The notes: a model not told the origin generated them from the letters alone. Counted from the first letter of the stretch, positions 1 through 10,687 are shown. The stretch is DNA of 64,000 nt from Burkholderia sp. Bp9142 (GCF_003853415.1 NZ_QTPP01000017.1:1-64000); one strand, 5' to 3'. A program made the numbers and translations.

Positions 1-250
1 ATCCTCGGCGCCCACCTTAACCCCCCCGCGGTGGTTTTTGTGCTCCCCCGCGTTTAACACCCCCCGCCGCCCCCCCCCCCCCGCGGGGGCGCGCCCCCCC
101 CCCCCCCCCCCCCCGCCCCGACCCGCCCATTGTTGCCGGCAGCAGAACACTGCGTTGGGAGCGATCGCATTTTTCCCGCGCGGGGCCGGGCCTACACTGT
201 TTTCAACCGCTGCCGCTTCGTCGAACGAAGGCCGGCCGCCCGGTCGACAA
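1..250. other. Low-complexity poly-C leader, no gene seen
   Basis: The first 120 bases are almost only C and G, with C runs of ten or more bases near 68-80 and 94-115. I see no coding potential on either strand. Such runs are atypical even for Burkholderia. They may mark a badly resolved contig end or collapsed homopolymers rather than real biology. From about 130 the composition becomes ordinary and leads into the promoter region of the next gene. Confidence 0.6.
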
Positions 251-266
251 CATGGAGGTCCCGATC

Positions 267-518
267 ATGAAGCGCCTGATTCGTGCAGCTGCCATTGCCC
301 TGGCCGTATCCGCCCCGCTCGCCGCGCAAGCGCAGTCGAACCCGCCGCTCACGCGCGCGCAGGTCCACGCCGAAGTGAAGGCGCTCAAGCAAGCCGGCTT
401 CCAGCCGAGCGACTGGTTCTATCCGGCCAGCATCGTTTCCGCCGAAGCGAAGATTGCCAGCCAGCAGCGTGCCGGGTATGGCAGCGATCGCGGCACATCG
501 TCTGAGTCCGGCCGGTAA
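267..518 (+). CDS. DUF4148 small secreted protein
   Basis: This is an 83-residue protein with an N-terminal signal peptide (MKRLIRAAAIALAVSAPLAA, then an AQA cleavage motif near residue 25). The mature part carries the DUF4148 pattern seen in many Burkholderia: PLTRAQV, then an E..L...G core, then a YPA segment and a Gly/Ser-rich tail. The ATG at 267 is preferred over the in-frame ATG at 252 because GGAGGT at 255-260 sits at the right distance. The family is exported and its function is unknown. Confidence 0.85.
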   Translation: MKRLIRAAAIALAVSAPLAAQAQSNPPLTRAQVHAEVKALKQAGFQPSDWFYPASIVSAEAKIASQQRAGYGSDRGTSSESGR

Positions 519-557
519 TCGCCGTAACGATGCGCCCGGGCGCGCGCCCTCACATCA

Positions 558-2153
558 TTACGCCTTCACCGGCTGAATCAATTTCGCGCATGCCGCTGCC
601 TGCGGATCGCCCGCAGGCAGCTTCGCGCACACCCCGTCGAACTGCCTCACGACCGACCTGACCGACGCATCGTGCGCGCCGCCGCCGCGCCAGCGGTTCA
701 GTTGCGTGACGACCTTGGTCAGCGCACGCAGGTTCGCCCCATAAAACGCATCCTTGGTCCTGCCGGCCTGCGCGAGCACGCTCGCGGCGATCGCCTCGAT
801 CCGCGCCGAATCGTCCGGCGCCAGCGCGACCGCATTCGCGAAGTAGGTCGCGCCCCAGCGCAGCTTCGTCGCCGGTCCGCTTGCCGAGTCGTACGCCTTC
901 CGGTACCAGTCGAGCGCCGCGGCCTTGTCGCCGCGCGCCTTCGCATTCGCGGCCAGTCCGGACATGAAGTAGTACGGCGTCGCAGAACGCGGCAACTCGG
1001 CCTTCAGCAAGACATCGGATTCGTCGTACAGCCCCGCATCGGTCAGCGTATCGGCCGCTTCACTGACCAGCGCCTGCCGCTCGTATGCGTTCACGGCGCC
1101 CTGCACCGACACCGCAATCTGCTTGCGTGCGGTGTCAACCAGCGCCGGCGCAGCGAGCGGCGCGCCGGCGCGCGCGTCGCCGCGCGCGAGCAGCACGCGG
1201 CCGTGCAGCGCCATCAGGCGGTCGATCGACGACAGCGTGGTGTCAGTCGACAGGCTCGCGAGCGCCGTGTCGTACGCGCCGCGCAGCTTCGCACGCTGCG
1301 CGGCATCGACGCCGAGATAGACGACCACGCGCGCGGGTGCCGCGACGAGCACGTCCGAATCGGCCCGCGCCAGCGCCGGCTCGCGCAGCACCGCGCGCAG
1401 CGCATCGGCGAGCGCGGCCTTGTCGAGCGCACCGGCCTGCGCGGGATCGTCCGAGGCCGCGACCACCGCCGACTTCAGCGCGAACCGCGCGGCATCCGCC
1501 TTCGCGCCGGCCGCGCGCGCCCGCTGCGACAGCGTCTGCAGCGTCACCGCGACACGATCGGCCGGCACCGGCAGCGCGCCGTCGGTGTCCCATGAATAGT
1601 CGGCGAGCAGATGCCATTCGTCCGGCGTCAGCGTCGCGCCGCCGTTCAACGCGGTCGCGAGCGTCTGCCGCACCGGATGCGCGGCCGTCATCCCGAGCGA
1701 CAGCGCCTGCATGTAGCGCTCGAGATCGGCTTCGCCCGGCAGCCGCGTCACTTCGGTGCCGTCCGGGCGGAACAGGATCATCGTCGGATAGCCGTGCACC
1801 TTGAAGCGCTCGCCGAGCTTCTGCGCGCTTTCGGTATCGCCGTCGAGATACACGGGCACGAAGAACGACGAGCGGGTCTTGAATGCCTGCTGGCTGAAGA
1901 TCGTCGACTTCACCTGGTTGCACGACGGACACCACACCGCGCCCCAGTAGAGCAGCAGCGGCTTGCCGGTGCGCTTCGCGAGCGCGAACGCGGCATCGAC
2001 ATCGCCCTGCTGCCACGCGATGCCGGGCGGCAGATGCGCGCCGTCGCCCGACGGGCTCGATACGGCGGCGCCCTGCGGCGCGGTGGTGGCAAACGCCGCA
2101 CCCGCGGCGGCGAACAGGCAGGCGGCGGTCAGGTTCCGGAGAACGGTTTTCAT
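558..2153 (-). CDS. Secreted thioredoxin-fold protein with long helical C-terminal region
   Basis: The protein has 531 residues and a signal peptide (about 1-22, ending FAT). Residues about 45-150 form a thioredoxin domain with redox pair C75-P-S-C78 in a WCPSC motif and a cis-proline motif (GYPT) about 45 residues later. The remaining roughly 380 residues are Ala-rich and helical, possibly TPR-like, and I do not recognise them. It probably acts as a periplasmic thiol-disulfide protein; the substrate is unknown. The open frame extends upstream to 2609, but the ATG at 2153 is chosen because the signal peptide starts there. It stands alone, divergent from the phospholipase gene. Confidence 0.75.
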   Translation of the reverse strand: MKTVLRNLTAACLFAAAGAAFATTAPQGAAVSSPSGDGAHLPPGIAWQQGDVDAAFALAKRTGKPLLLYWGAVWCPSCNQVKSTIFSQQAFKTRSSFFVPVYLDGDTESAQKLGERFKVHGYPTMILFRPDGTEVTRLPGEADLERYMQALSLGMTAAHPVRQTLATALNGGATLTPDEWHLLADYSWDTDGALPVPADRVAVTLQTLSQRARAAGAKADAARFALKSAVVAASDDPAQAGALDKAALADALRAVLREPALARADSDVLVAAPARVVVYLGVDAAQRAKLRGAYDTALASLSTDTTLSSIDRLMALHGRVLLARGDARAGAPLAAPALVDTARKQIAVSVQGAVNAYERQALVSEAADTLTDAGLYDESDVLLKAELPRSATPYYFMSGLAANAKARGDKAAALDWYRKAYDSASGPATKLRWGATYFANAVALAPDDSARIEAIAASVLAQAGRTKDAFYGANLRALTKVVTQLNRWRGGGAHDASVRSVVRQFDGVCAKLPAGDPQAAACAKLIQPVKA

Positions 2154-2995
2154 CAAGGCGGGTTCCGTTGAAAGAGACGGTTGCGGGACGCGGCGTCGCG
2201 CGACGGTCGGAGCCTGCACGTCAGCGACGGCCGTCCCATGCGCGCGAAGCGGCGAAGCGAAAACACGACGAAGCGACGAAACAATGAAAGCCATCGACGG
2301 ATGGCACCACGCATGCCGGAATCGGCCGCGCACGGCGCGCGGGCATCGACGCGGAAAGCCACGACCGACAGCGCCATGCACACACCACGCAACCGTGCCA
2401 ACTGCAACGACTACGACGACCGGCAAATCGCTCGACGATACGATTCGCGCGGCCGGTTGAAAACCAACGAATTCTCGAATGGATATGACATGGGGCATCG
2501 CTGACGTGCGCTCATGTGTCGTCGGCGCAACGACGCATCGTGCTGCACGCATGCTTCGTCGGCTGCCGCCCGCCGCCACACAACGCGATGCCGTTGCAGG
2601 CGCAACCACACGGCGTCACGCAGGTTTCATGCAATCGGCAATTCCTGACCGTTCATCTCAAGGTAAACCGGTAATTTCTCACCATGTCGACGTCGTCACG
2701 GCGCGTCGCATATTGGTTGCATACGCAACGTCACCGGCACGTCATGCATGTCATTTCCGCATCACGCCGACGTCATCTGCGCTCCCTAGACTGGGCGCCG
2801 CCCTGCCCGGCACGCGCCGGGCCGGCGTGTGCCGACGTCCCGCCCCGCGCATCACGAGCGCGCGGCGCACAGGATCGAGCAACGGCCGACGCACTCGAAC
2901 GCACACGCATCGCGGACGGTCCCGGAGGGGGGCCGACACACGGGCGCAACCAGACGAAGTCACGAACGCTCCCATCATCACAGGATCAGAACGCC
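2154..2995. other. 842-bp divergent intergenic region
   Basis: This lies between the thioredoxin-like gene (minus) and the phospholipase gene (plus). No open frame here looks like a real protein. It holds a candidate PHO-box-like repeat at 2728-2745, described separately. Composition is slightly less GC-rich than the neighbouring genes, as expected for a regulatory region. Confidence 0.6.
2728..2745 (+). promoter_or_regulatory. Candidate PHO-box-like direct repeat
   Basis: Two 7-mers, ACGTCAC and ACGTCAT, are separated by 4 bases. This 7-4-7 layout matches that of PhoB boxes (two CTGTCAT-like half-sites). A further GTCAT follows at 2750. Phosphate control of secreted phospholipases C is established in Pseudomonas, so the position upstream of this gene fits. 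The first two bases of each half-site differ from consensus and the site is about 250 bp from the start codon, so this is tentative. Confidence 0.3.
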
Positions 2996-5305
2996 ATGAC
3001 GTCACGCCGCACATTCCTCCAGCAGGCCGCCACTTCCGGCCTCGCCGCCGCCGCGCTGTCCGCGTTTCCGCCGAGCATCCGCCGCGCGCTCGCGATTCCC
3101 GCGTTTCACGAAACGGGGACCATCAAGGACGTCAAGCACGTCGTGCTGCTGATGATGGAGAACCGCGCGTTCGACGGCTACTTCGGCACGTTCAAGGGCG
3201 TGCGCGGTTACGGCGACCGCTTCGCGGTGCCGTCGCCGAACGGCCGCGACGTGTTCTACCAGACCTACACGAAAGCGATGCCCGCGACGACCTTCACGCC
3301 GTACCACCTCGACGCGAGCCAGGGCAACGCGCAGCGCGCGGGCGGCACGCCGCACTCGTGGGCCGACGCGCAGGCCGCGTGGGACCATGGCCGGATGAAC
3401 CGCTGGCCCGATGCAAAGACGCCGCTGTCGATGGGTTATTACGACGCCGCCGAAGTGCCGTTCCAGCGCGCGCTCGCCGACGCGTTCACGCTGTGCGACC
3501 ACTATCACTGCGGGATGCACACGGGCACGATCGCGAACCGGCTGTTCTACTGGAGCGGCACCAACGGCCCGAACGGCATCAGCCCGGCCGACGGCAGCCG
3601 TGTGAAGCTCGCCGCGCTGAACAACCAGTTCAACGGCGGCAACGACATCGGCCCGTCGAGCCAGGGCTGGACGTGGACGACCTACGCGGACCGGCTGCAG
3701 CAGGCCGGCGTGCACTGGAAGGTCTACCAGAGCCTGATCGACAATTTCGGCTGCAACGAGATGATGAGCTTTCGCCACTGGCGCGCGGCCATCGAGCAGA
3801 TGCCGGCCGCGCGCCGGCCCGCGTACGTCGCGTCGACGGACATCACGCAGCCGGTGACGGCGGCCGGCGCGTTCTACGATCCGGCGATCGACGATCCGTT
3901 GAGTCCGCTCGCGAAGGGCTTCGGCAACACGATGCCGTACGGCTTCCTCGAGACGTTCCGCGACGACATCCGCAACGGCACGCTGCCCGAAGTGTCGTGG
4001 ATCATCCCGCCGTCGGTGTACAGCGAACACCCGGGGCCGTCGAGCCCCGCGCAGGGCGCGTGGTACGTGCAGGCGGTGCTCGACGCGTTGACCGCGAATC
4101 CGGACGTGTGGAGCAAAACCGCCCTGCTGATCAACTACGACGAGAACGACGGCTTCTTCGACCACATGCCGTCGCCGGCGGTGCCGTCGCGCAACGCGGA
4201 CGGCTCGCTCGCGGGCGGCCACACACTCGCGGACACCGACGTCGCCGTCGAGTACCACGACTTCGCGCCGGCCACGTCGAGCCAGCCCGCGGCCGACGGC
4301 CGTCCGTACGGCCCGGGCCCGCGCGTGCCGATGTGGGTCGTGTCGCCGTGGAGCCGCGGCGGCTGGGTCAACTCGCAGGTGTTCGACCATACGTCGACGC
4401 TGCTCTTCCTCGAGAAGCGCTTCGGCGTCGTCGAGCCGCAGATCAGCGCGTATCGCCGCGCGGTGTGCGGCGACCTGACGAGCGCGTTCAACTTCCGCGC
4501 GCCGAACGACGAACCGTTGCCGACGCTCGCGGGCCGCACGACGAAAAGCCAGGTCGACGCATTGAGCGCCGCGCAGCAGGCCGCACCGAAGATCACGCCG
4601 CCGGCCACGCCGTCGCTGCCCGCGCAGGCCACCGGCGTGCGCCCGTCGCGCGCGCTGCCGTACGAGCTGCATGCAAGCGCGCAGGTCGATGCCGGCAAGG
4701 GCACCGTCACGCTGAAGTTCGCGAACACCGGCCGCGCGGCGGCGGTGTTCCACGTCTACGACAAGCTGCACCTCGACCGCGTGCCGCGCCGTTACGTCGT
4801 GGAGCCGGGCAAGGCGCTGCGCGGCGACTGGGCGGCGCTGGCCGACGACAGCGGCAAATATGACCTGTGGGTGCTCGGCCCGAACGGCTATCACCGCCGC
4901 TTCACCGGCGATCTCGCCCGGCTGGCCGATGCGCGCGCCCCGCACCCGGAAATCCGGGTCGGCTATGCGGGCGCGAGCGGCAACCTGCATCTGCGGTTGC
5001 GCAACGACGGCGGCAGCACCGTGCGCTTCACGGTGCAATCGAACCAGGTGTACGGCCCGCTGGCCGGCCGCGGCGCGAACGACGATCGCGGCCACGGCAA
5101 CGACGCGGGCACGACGTGGACCGTCACGGTGCGCGCCGGCGGCCAGTCGGAGCTGCACTGGAAGCTCGACTCGACCGGCCACTGGTACGACTTCGTCGTC
5201 ACCGCCGACAGCGACGCGCGCTTCTCGCGCCGCGTGGCCGGCCGCGTCGAAACCGGCCGCCACTCGGTCAGCGACCCGGCGATGGGGCTCGCCGACCGCT
5301 TCTGA
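2996..5305 (+). CDS. plcN: Phosphocholine-specific phospholipase C, Tat-exported
   Basis: This is a 769-residue exported phospholipase C of the acid-phosphatase-superfamily type, which hydrolyses phosphatidylcholine and related lipids outside the inner membrane. A Tat signal (SRRTFLQQAATSGLAAAALS) covers residues 3-22. The catalytic core begins at about 46 with the MMENRAFDGYFGT motif (residues 53-65) and runs to about 520. Two C-terminal beta-rich DUF756-like domains follow (about 560-760). The length fits PlcN/PlcH family members. The start at 2996 is chosen because the twin-arginine motif follows directly; the frame is open for 104 codons upstream. Haemolytic versus non-haemolytic class cannot be told from sequence alone. 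Confidence 0.9.
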   Translation: MTSRRTFLQQAATSGLAAAALSAFPPSIRRALAIPAFHETGTIKDVKHVVLLMMENRAFDGYFGTFKGVRGYGDRFAVPSPNGRDVFYQTYTKAMPATTFTPYHLDASQGNAQRAGGTPHSWADAQAAWDHGRMNRWPDAKTPLSMGYYDAAEVPFQRALADAFTLCDHYHCGMHTGTIANRLFYWSGTNGPNGISPADGSRVKLAALNNQFNGGNDIGPSSQGWTWTTYADRLQQAGVHWKVYQSLIDNFGCNEMMSFRHWRAAIEQMPAARRPAYVASTDITQPVTAAGAFYDPAIDDPLSPLAKGFGNTMPYGFLETFRDDIRNGTLPEVSWIIPPSVYSEHPGPSSPAQGAWYVQAVLDALTANPDVWSKTALLINYDENDGFFDHMPSPAVPSRNADGSLAGGHTLADTDVAVEYHDFAPATSSQPAADGRPYGPGPRVPMWVVSPWSRGGWVNSQVFDHTSTLLFLEKRFGVVEPQISAYRRAVCGDLTSAFNFRAPNDEPLPTLAGRTTKSQVDALSAAQQAAPKITPPATPSLPAQATGVRPSRALPYELHASAQVDAGKGTVTLKFANTGRAAAVFHVYDKLHLDRVPRRYVVEPGKALRGDWAALADDSGKYDLWVLGPNGYHRRFTGDLARLADARAPHPEIRVGYAGASGNLHLRLRNDGGSTVRFTVQSNQVYGPLAGRGANDDRGHGNDAGTTWTVTVRAGGQSELHWKLDSTGHWYDFVVTADSDARFSRRVAGRVETGRHSVSDPAMGLADRF

Positions 5306-5549
5306 CGGCACCACGGCACCGCGCCTGCCCGGCCGGAAACACCGCCCGGGCACCGGGCGCGGCGCCGCCCGATCCGGCTGAAACGCTTGCCCGGCGCGGG
5401 ACAAACTTCAGAAGGATGGCTGGTGCAGCCCTCATTTCGTGCCCACGAAAATGCTCCGTATTGCGGCCCGTTCGCGTTAAACTTCGTCAAGCTGCATTCA
5501 ACAACGACATCTTCGCCAACCCGGCACACACGACACGAGGATAGGTTCG

Positions 5550-5819
5550 ATGCGCACTACCGGCTCATCCGGGGCAATGACCCTGCTCACCGAACACGAC
5601 CCGGCCGACGGCCGTGAACTGCGCTCGCTCCGGCTCGAATCGACCGGCGACGGCAAGAGCGTGCTGCTGATCGAGATCGACGAACGCAAGCCCGGCATTC
5701 ACCGCGAGGTCCGCTACGAGATCACGCCGGCCGAACTGATCGCGGCGATCCGCTCGCACGGCGCCGAGCTGCCCGGCGAAAACCACGGCGCCGCATCGCT
5801 CGCCCGCACCCCTTCCTGA
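5550..5819 (+). CDS. Small conserved hypothetical protein (89 aa)
   Basis: The 89-residue soluble protein has no signal peptide or membrane segment. The middle is a plausible small alpha/beta fold: alternating hydrophobic strands around LRSLRLES and VLLIEIDER, then a helix (PAELIAAIRSHGAEL). GAGGA upstream at about 5537-5541 is a reasonable ribosome site for the ATG at 5550. I do not recognise the family. It stands alone between phospholipase C and the DedA-rhodanese gene on the same strand, but gaps of over 160 bp argue against an operon. Confidence 0.6.
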   Translation: MRTTGSSGAMTLLTEHDPADGRELRSLRLESTGDGKSVLLIEIDERKPGIHREVRYEITPAELIAAIRSHGAELPGENHGAASLARTPS

Positions 5820-5982
5820 TGTCGATCGGTGAGCCGCGCGCAACGCACCGGCTCACCGATCTGCCCGCATCCCCCTGCCGCCGTCAGGCGCTTTACGTCA
5901 TTCCCCGCCGCCCGGTTGAAAATGGCCGATAATCGGCCCATCTCCGTATCCTCCTCACGCGCTTCCTTTTCGGCCAGCCGTC

Positions 5983-6975
5983 ATGCTCCGTGACCTCGTC
6001 GCCCAATACGGGCCGCTTCTCGTGTTCGCCAATGTGCTCGCGGCGGCCGTCGGCCTGCCCGTGCCGGCAATGCCGACGCTCGTGCTGTTCGGCGCGATGG
6101 CCGCGATGCATCCGGCGATGATCGGCTCGCAGCTCGTGACGGTGCTGGCGCTGTCGGTGCTCGGTGCGCTGATCGGCGACACCATCTGGTACGTCGCCGG
6201 GCGACGCTACGGCGGCTCGACGCTGAAGACGATCTGCCGGCTGTCGCTGTCGCGCGATACCTGCGTGAAGAAGACCGAACGGTTCTTCGGCCGCTACGGC
6301 GTGCGCGTGCTCGCGGTCGCCCGCTTCATTCCCGGGCTGTCGCTCGTGTCGGTGCCGATGGCCGGCGCGCTCGGCACGCGCTATCGCACGTTCGCCGGCT
6401 ACGATGCGCTCGGCGCCGCGCTGTGGACGATCGTCGGACTCATCGCGGGGCTCGTGTTCTACCGGCAGATCGACTGGCTGTTCGCCGGCGCGAGCCGGCT
6501 CGGCCGCGCGGTGCTGCTGGTGATCGTCGCGCTGCTGGCGATCTATGCGGCCGTGCGCTGGATGCGCCGCCGCGCGCTGATCCGCCAGCTCGCGAGCGCG
6601 CGGATCGGCGTCGACGAGCTCGACGTGCTGCTGCGCGATCCGACCGCGCCGGTGGTGCTCGACGTGCGTTCGCCCGAGCACCGCAAGCTCGACCCGTTCA
6701 CGATTCCTGGCGCACAGTTCGCGGACGAGCGGCAGATCGACGACATCGTCGCGCGCTATCCGCTCTCGCAGAAGTTCGTCGTGTATTGCTCGTGCCCGAA
6801 CGAAGTGACGGCCGCGCTGATGGCCAGGCGCCTGCTCGACGCAGGGTTCACCGACGCGCTGCCACTGCGCGGCGGCCTCGATGCGTGGCGCGACACCGGC
6901 CGCCAGCTCGCGTCGCTGGTGGAGGACATGCCCGCCGCGAACGATCCGGTGGCGGGGTTGCACAAGCCGGCCTGA
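5983..6975 (+). CDS. DedA-family membrane protein fused to a rhodanese domain
   Basis: The protein has 330 residues. Residues 1 to about 200 are a DedA/SNARE-associated (VTT) membrane domain with several hydrophobic segments, a VGLPVPAMP re-entrant motif near residue 23, and the family motif around FGRYGVRVLAVARFIPG. A basic linker leads to a cytoplasmic rhodanese domain (about 210-320). The likely active-site loop is YCSCPNEV, with cysteines C269 and C271. DedA proteins act in lipid flipping and membrane homeostasis; rhodanese domains carry sulfane sulfur. The fusion is known in proteobacteria, but its substrate is unclear. Confidence 0.85.
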   Translation: MLRDLVAQYGPLLVFANVLAAAVGLPVPAMPTLVLFGAMAAMHPAMIGSQLVTVLALSVLGALIGDTIWYVAGRRYGGSTLKTICRLSLSRDTCVKKTERFFGRYGVRVLAVARFIPGLSLVSVPMAGALGTRYRTFAGYDALGAALWTIVGLIAGLVFYRQIDWLFAGASRLGRAVLLVIVALLAIYAAVRWMRRRALIRQLASARIGVDELDVLLRDPTAPVVLDVRSPEHRKLDPFTIPGAQFADERQIDDIVARYPLSQKFVVYCSCPNEVTAALMARRLLDAGFTDALPLRGGLDAWRDTGRQLASLVEDMPAANDPVAGLHKPA

Positions 6976-7017
6976 GCGAACTGACTGCAGGCCGGCCGCG
7001 CGAGACGGGACATACCG

Positions 7018-7036
7018 AGGGGACCTTGCGTCCCCC
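7018..7036. terminator. Candidate hairpin between convergent genes
   Basis: AGGGGAC (7018-7024) pairs with GTCCCCT-like sequence (7030-7036) across a 5-base loop, with one bulge possible. It lies between the DedA-rhodanese gene and the OprD porin gene, which converge here. No clear T run follows on either strand, so termination is a positional inference. Confidence 0.35.
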
Positions 7037-7041
7037 TTCCA

Positions 7042-8520
7042 TCAGAACGCGTGCAGCGGCACGTTCACGACCAGGCGGTACTCCTTGTTGGTCGCGTCCG
7101 AGGTGTGCGTGGAACCAGTGTGCCACATCGCGATGAACGTGACCTTCGTATCCTTCAGCTTGCCGCTCTGGAACGTGTACGACGGGATGAAGCCGAACTC
7201 GTGGTGACGGCCCTGCACCGGCGCGCCGTTGCTCCAGTAGATGCTCGACTTGCCCGGATCGTTCGCGGCACCCGCGCTGCCGTCCGCCCCCCAGCCCGTC
7301 ACGCCCCAGACCATCGCCTTGAAGCCCGGCAGGCCCGCTTCCTTGCCGTAGAACGTGTAACGCAGCTGCAGCGACTTTTCGTGCGGCGCGTTGTAGTCGA
7401 CGTCCATCGAGTTGGTCAGGAAGATGCCGTTGGTTTCGTTCAGGTAGTCGAAGAACTGGTCACCGAGCACCTGCTGGAAGCCGAGCAGCAGCTCGTGCGG
7501 GCCGTGTTGCGCGGCCAGCGACAGGCTGTATGCGTTGTTGTTGATCTTGCCCTGCAGCGCGTCGCCCGTATCGTGCGTCGAGTAGACGTTCGCGAAGCCC
7601 GTCCACTTGACCGACTTCGTATCGCCGATGCTGTGCTTCAGCGACGCGTAGTACTGATGCCACACGTCGTCGGCCTGGTTCGCGTACAGCGCGAGCTCGC
7701 CGTTCGGCGAATAGTCCCACGTGCCGCCGACGTAGGTCAGGCGATTGACGCGCGTGCCGCCGTACTGCGTGGTGAGGTTGGTGAGCGTCGTGTGGCCGCG
7801 CGCATCGGTCTTCGTGAAGCTGCCGGCCTCGAGCATCACGTTCTTGAACTCATTGCTGACGATCGTCGCGCCGAGGAAGGTCGGCGGCAGCGCACGGTTG
7901 TCGTGCTGCTCCATGAACGGGTTGTCGACGGCCTGCAGACCGTACTTGACCACCGTGTTCGAGATGCGCGCCTTCACGTCGTAGATGCCCGGATAGGCCC
8001 ACGCGAGCTGGTTCGAACCGCCGCCGCCCTTCGCGATGTGCACCATGCTGCCGGCGCCGGCGCCGCCGTCGAGCTTCAACGCCGCATACAGCGACGCGTC
8101 GAAGCCGATGCCGATCAGGCCGGTCGTGTAGCCCGACTCGAAGTTCGCCATCGCGCCCTGGACCCACGCGTGACGATGCGGTCCGCCCTTGTTGTCGAGC
8201 GTGTCCGCATAGTTGCGGAACAGGAAGTTCAGGTGGCTGTCGGCAATGAAGCCGTTCGACTTCGACTGCGCCGAAGGCTCATCGGGCGGCGTGACGGCCT
8301 GGTTCGCCTCGGCGTTGATAATGGCGTTCGGGGTCGTTGCCTGCGCAACCGACGTGCTTGCGCCGGCGGACGGCGCGGCCTGCGCGACCGTCAGCGGTGC
8401 GGGGGCCGCGTCGTCGGCGTGCGCGATGCCGGTCAGCGATACGCCGGCAAGCGCCGGCAAGCCCCATGCGAGCAGCATCTTCGATGCCGTCCCGATCGTC
8501 TTTTGCTTTTTCATCGTCAT
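7042..8520 (-). CDS. OprD-family outer-membrane porin
   Basis: The 492-residue protein has a signal peptide (about 1-35, AGVSLTGIAHA) and a low-complexity Ala/Thr-rich linker to about residue 85. The rest is an OprD-type barrel with alternating aromatic strands ending in the terminal phenylalanine (VPLHAF) typical of Omp85-inserted barrels. OprD-family porins admit basic amino acids, peptides or carboxylates. It lies 154 bp downstream of the oppABCDF genes on the same strand, so it is probably the outer-membrane entry port for the peptides that this ABC system imports. The long spacer leaves room for a separate promoter. Confidence 0.88.
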   Translation of the reverse strand: MTMKKQKTIGTASKMLLAWGLPALAGVSLTGIAHADDAAPAPLTVAQAAPSAGASTSVAQATTPNAIINAEANQAVTPPDEPSAQSKSNGFIADSHLNFLFRNYADTLDNKGGPHRHAWVQGAMANFESGYTTGLIGIGFDASLYAALKLDGGAGAGSMVHIAKGGGGSNQLAWAYPGIYDVKARISNTVVKYGLQAVDNPFMEQHDNRALPPTFLGATIVSNEFKNVMLEAGSFTKTDARGHTTLTNLTTQYGGTRVNRLTYVGGTWDYSPNGELALYANQADDVWHQYYASLKHSIGDTKSVKWTGFANVYSTHDTGDALQGKINNNAYSLSLAAQHGPHELLLGFQQVLGDQFFDYLNETNGIFLTNSMDVDYNAPHEKSLQLRYTFYGKEAGLPGFKAMVWGVTGWGADGSAGAANDPGKSSIYWSNGAPVQGRHHEFGFIPSYTFQSGKLKDTKVTFIAMWHTGSTHTSDATNKEYRLVVNVPLHAF

Positions 8521-8674
8521 TCTCGTCTTGTGTTGATATCGTCCATGCCGGTTGCGATCCGCTTCCGGCCCCCCGGCGAGCCCGGCTGCGGACGCGCCTT
8601 TACCCGCGGCGCGAAGATCGTTCGCGCCGCACCCTGCCCCTGTTGACCTGCCTGGTTATGTTTGCTGCGTCACT

Positions 8675-9693
8675 TCACGCCGCCACGCCCGCCCGGATGC
8701 ACGCGACACGCGCCGCCGAGCCGTGCCGCACTTCCGGCAGCGGCATGTCCTGCGCGCACGCGTCGATCGCGACCGGGCAGCGCGTGCGGAACGCGCAGCC
8801 GGACGGCGGGTTGAGCGGCGACGGCATCTCGCCCGCCAGCAGCATCGGACGGCGAGCACGCTCGCGCGCCGGCTCAGGCGTCGGCGCCGCATCGAGCAGC
8901 GCCTTCGTGTACGGGTGCTGCGGCACGCCGTACACGTCATGCCGCGTGCCGAACTCCATCACGCGGCCGAGATACATCACGAGCACGCGCTGGCTGATGG
9001 CCTTCACCACCGCCAGGTCGTGCGCGACGAACAGATAGGACAACGACAGTTCGCGCTGCAGATCGCGCAGCAGGTTCACGATCTGCGCCTGGATCGACAC
9101 GTCGAGTGCCGATACGGGTTCGTCGCAGATCACGAGCCTGGGATCGCCGATCAGCGCGCGCGCGATACCGACGCGCTGGCACTGCCCGCCGGAAAATTCG
9201 TGCGGATAGCGCAGCAGGTGATGCGCATTCAGGCCGACGCGCTCGAGCATCGTGACCACGCGGCGCCGCACCTCGGTGCGGCCGAGGCCCGCGTGGTGCG
9301 TGACGAGCGGCTCCGCGACGATCTGTTCGATCGTCATGCGCGGATCGAGCGACGCGAGCGGATCCTGGAAGATCATCTGCACTTCGCGGCGCATCGCGGT
9401 GCCGCGCAGGTGATCGGGCGCGACGGCTTCGCCGCGCCAGCGCACCGTGCCGGCGGTCATCGGCACGAGGCCGATCAGCGCGCGCGCGAGCGTCGACTTC
9501 CCGCAGCCCGACTCGCCGACGAGCCCGACCGTCTCGCCGCGCTTCACGTCGAACGACACGCCGTCGACCGCGCGCAGCGTGCCCTTCGGCGACCACGGAT
9601 AGGCGCCGAGCGGCACGCGGAAATGCACTTTCAGATCCTCGACGGACAGCAGCGTGTCGCCCGTCGCGCCGGCATGGCGGTGTTCATCTACGC

Positions 9694-9697
<4 letters not shown>
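8675..9697 (-). CDS. oppF: Oligopeptide ABC transporter ATPase OppF/DppF-type
   Basis: This 340-residue ATPase powers peptide import. It has Walker A (GESGCGKST), the signature FSGGQCQRVGIARAL, and Walker B (LVICDEPVSALD). A C-terminal oligopeptide-transport region carries the CAFRTRCPVA cysteine motif. Its ATG at 9697 overlaps the stop codon of oppD as ATGA, which implies translational coupling. The frame runs further upstream, but that overlap decides the start. It is the last gene of the ABC operon before the OprD gene. Confidence 0.92.
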
Positions 9698-10686
<989 letters not shown>

Positions 10687-10687
10687 T

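Noticed and set aside
2479..4863. A 794-codon plus-strand frame overlapping phospholipase C
   Set aside because: It is the out-of-phase reading of the same gene, Arg-rich with no domain.
3002..5404. An 800-codon minus-strand frame opposite phospholipase C
   Set aside because: The plus strand encodes a clear enzyme with Tat signal and catalytic motifs; the antisense frame is Arg/Val-rich, as expected from high-GC codon bias.
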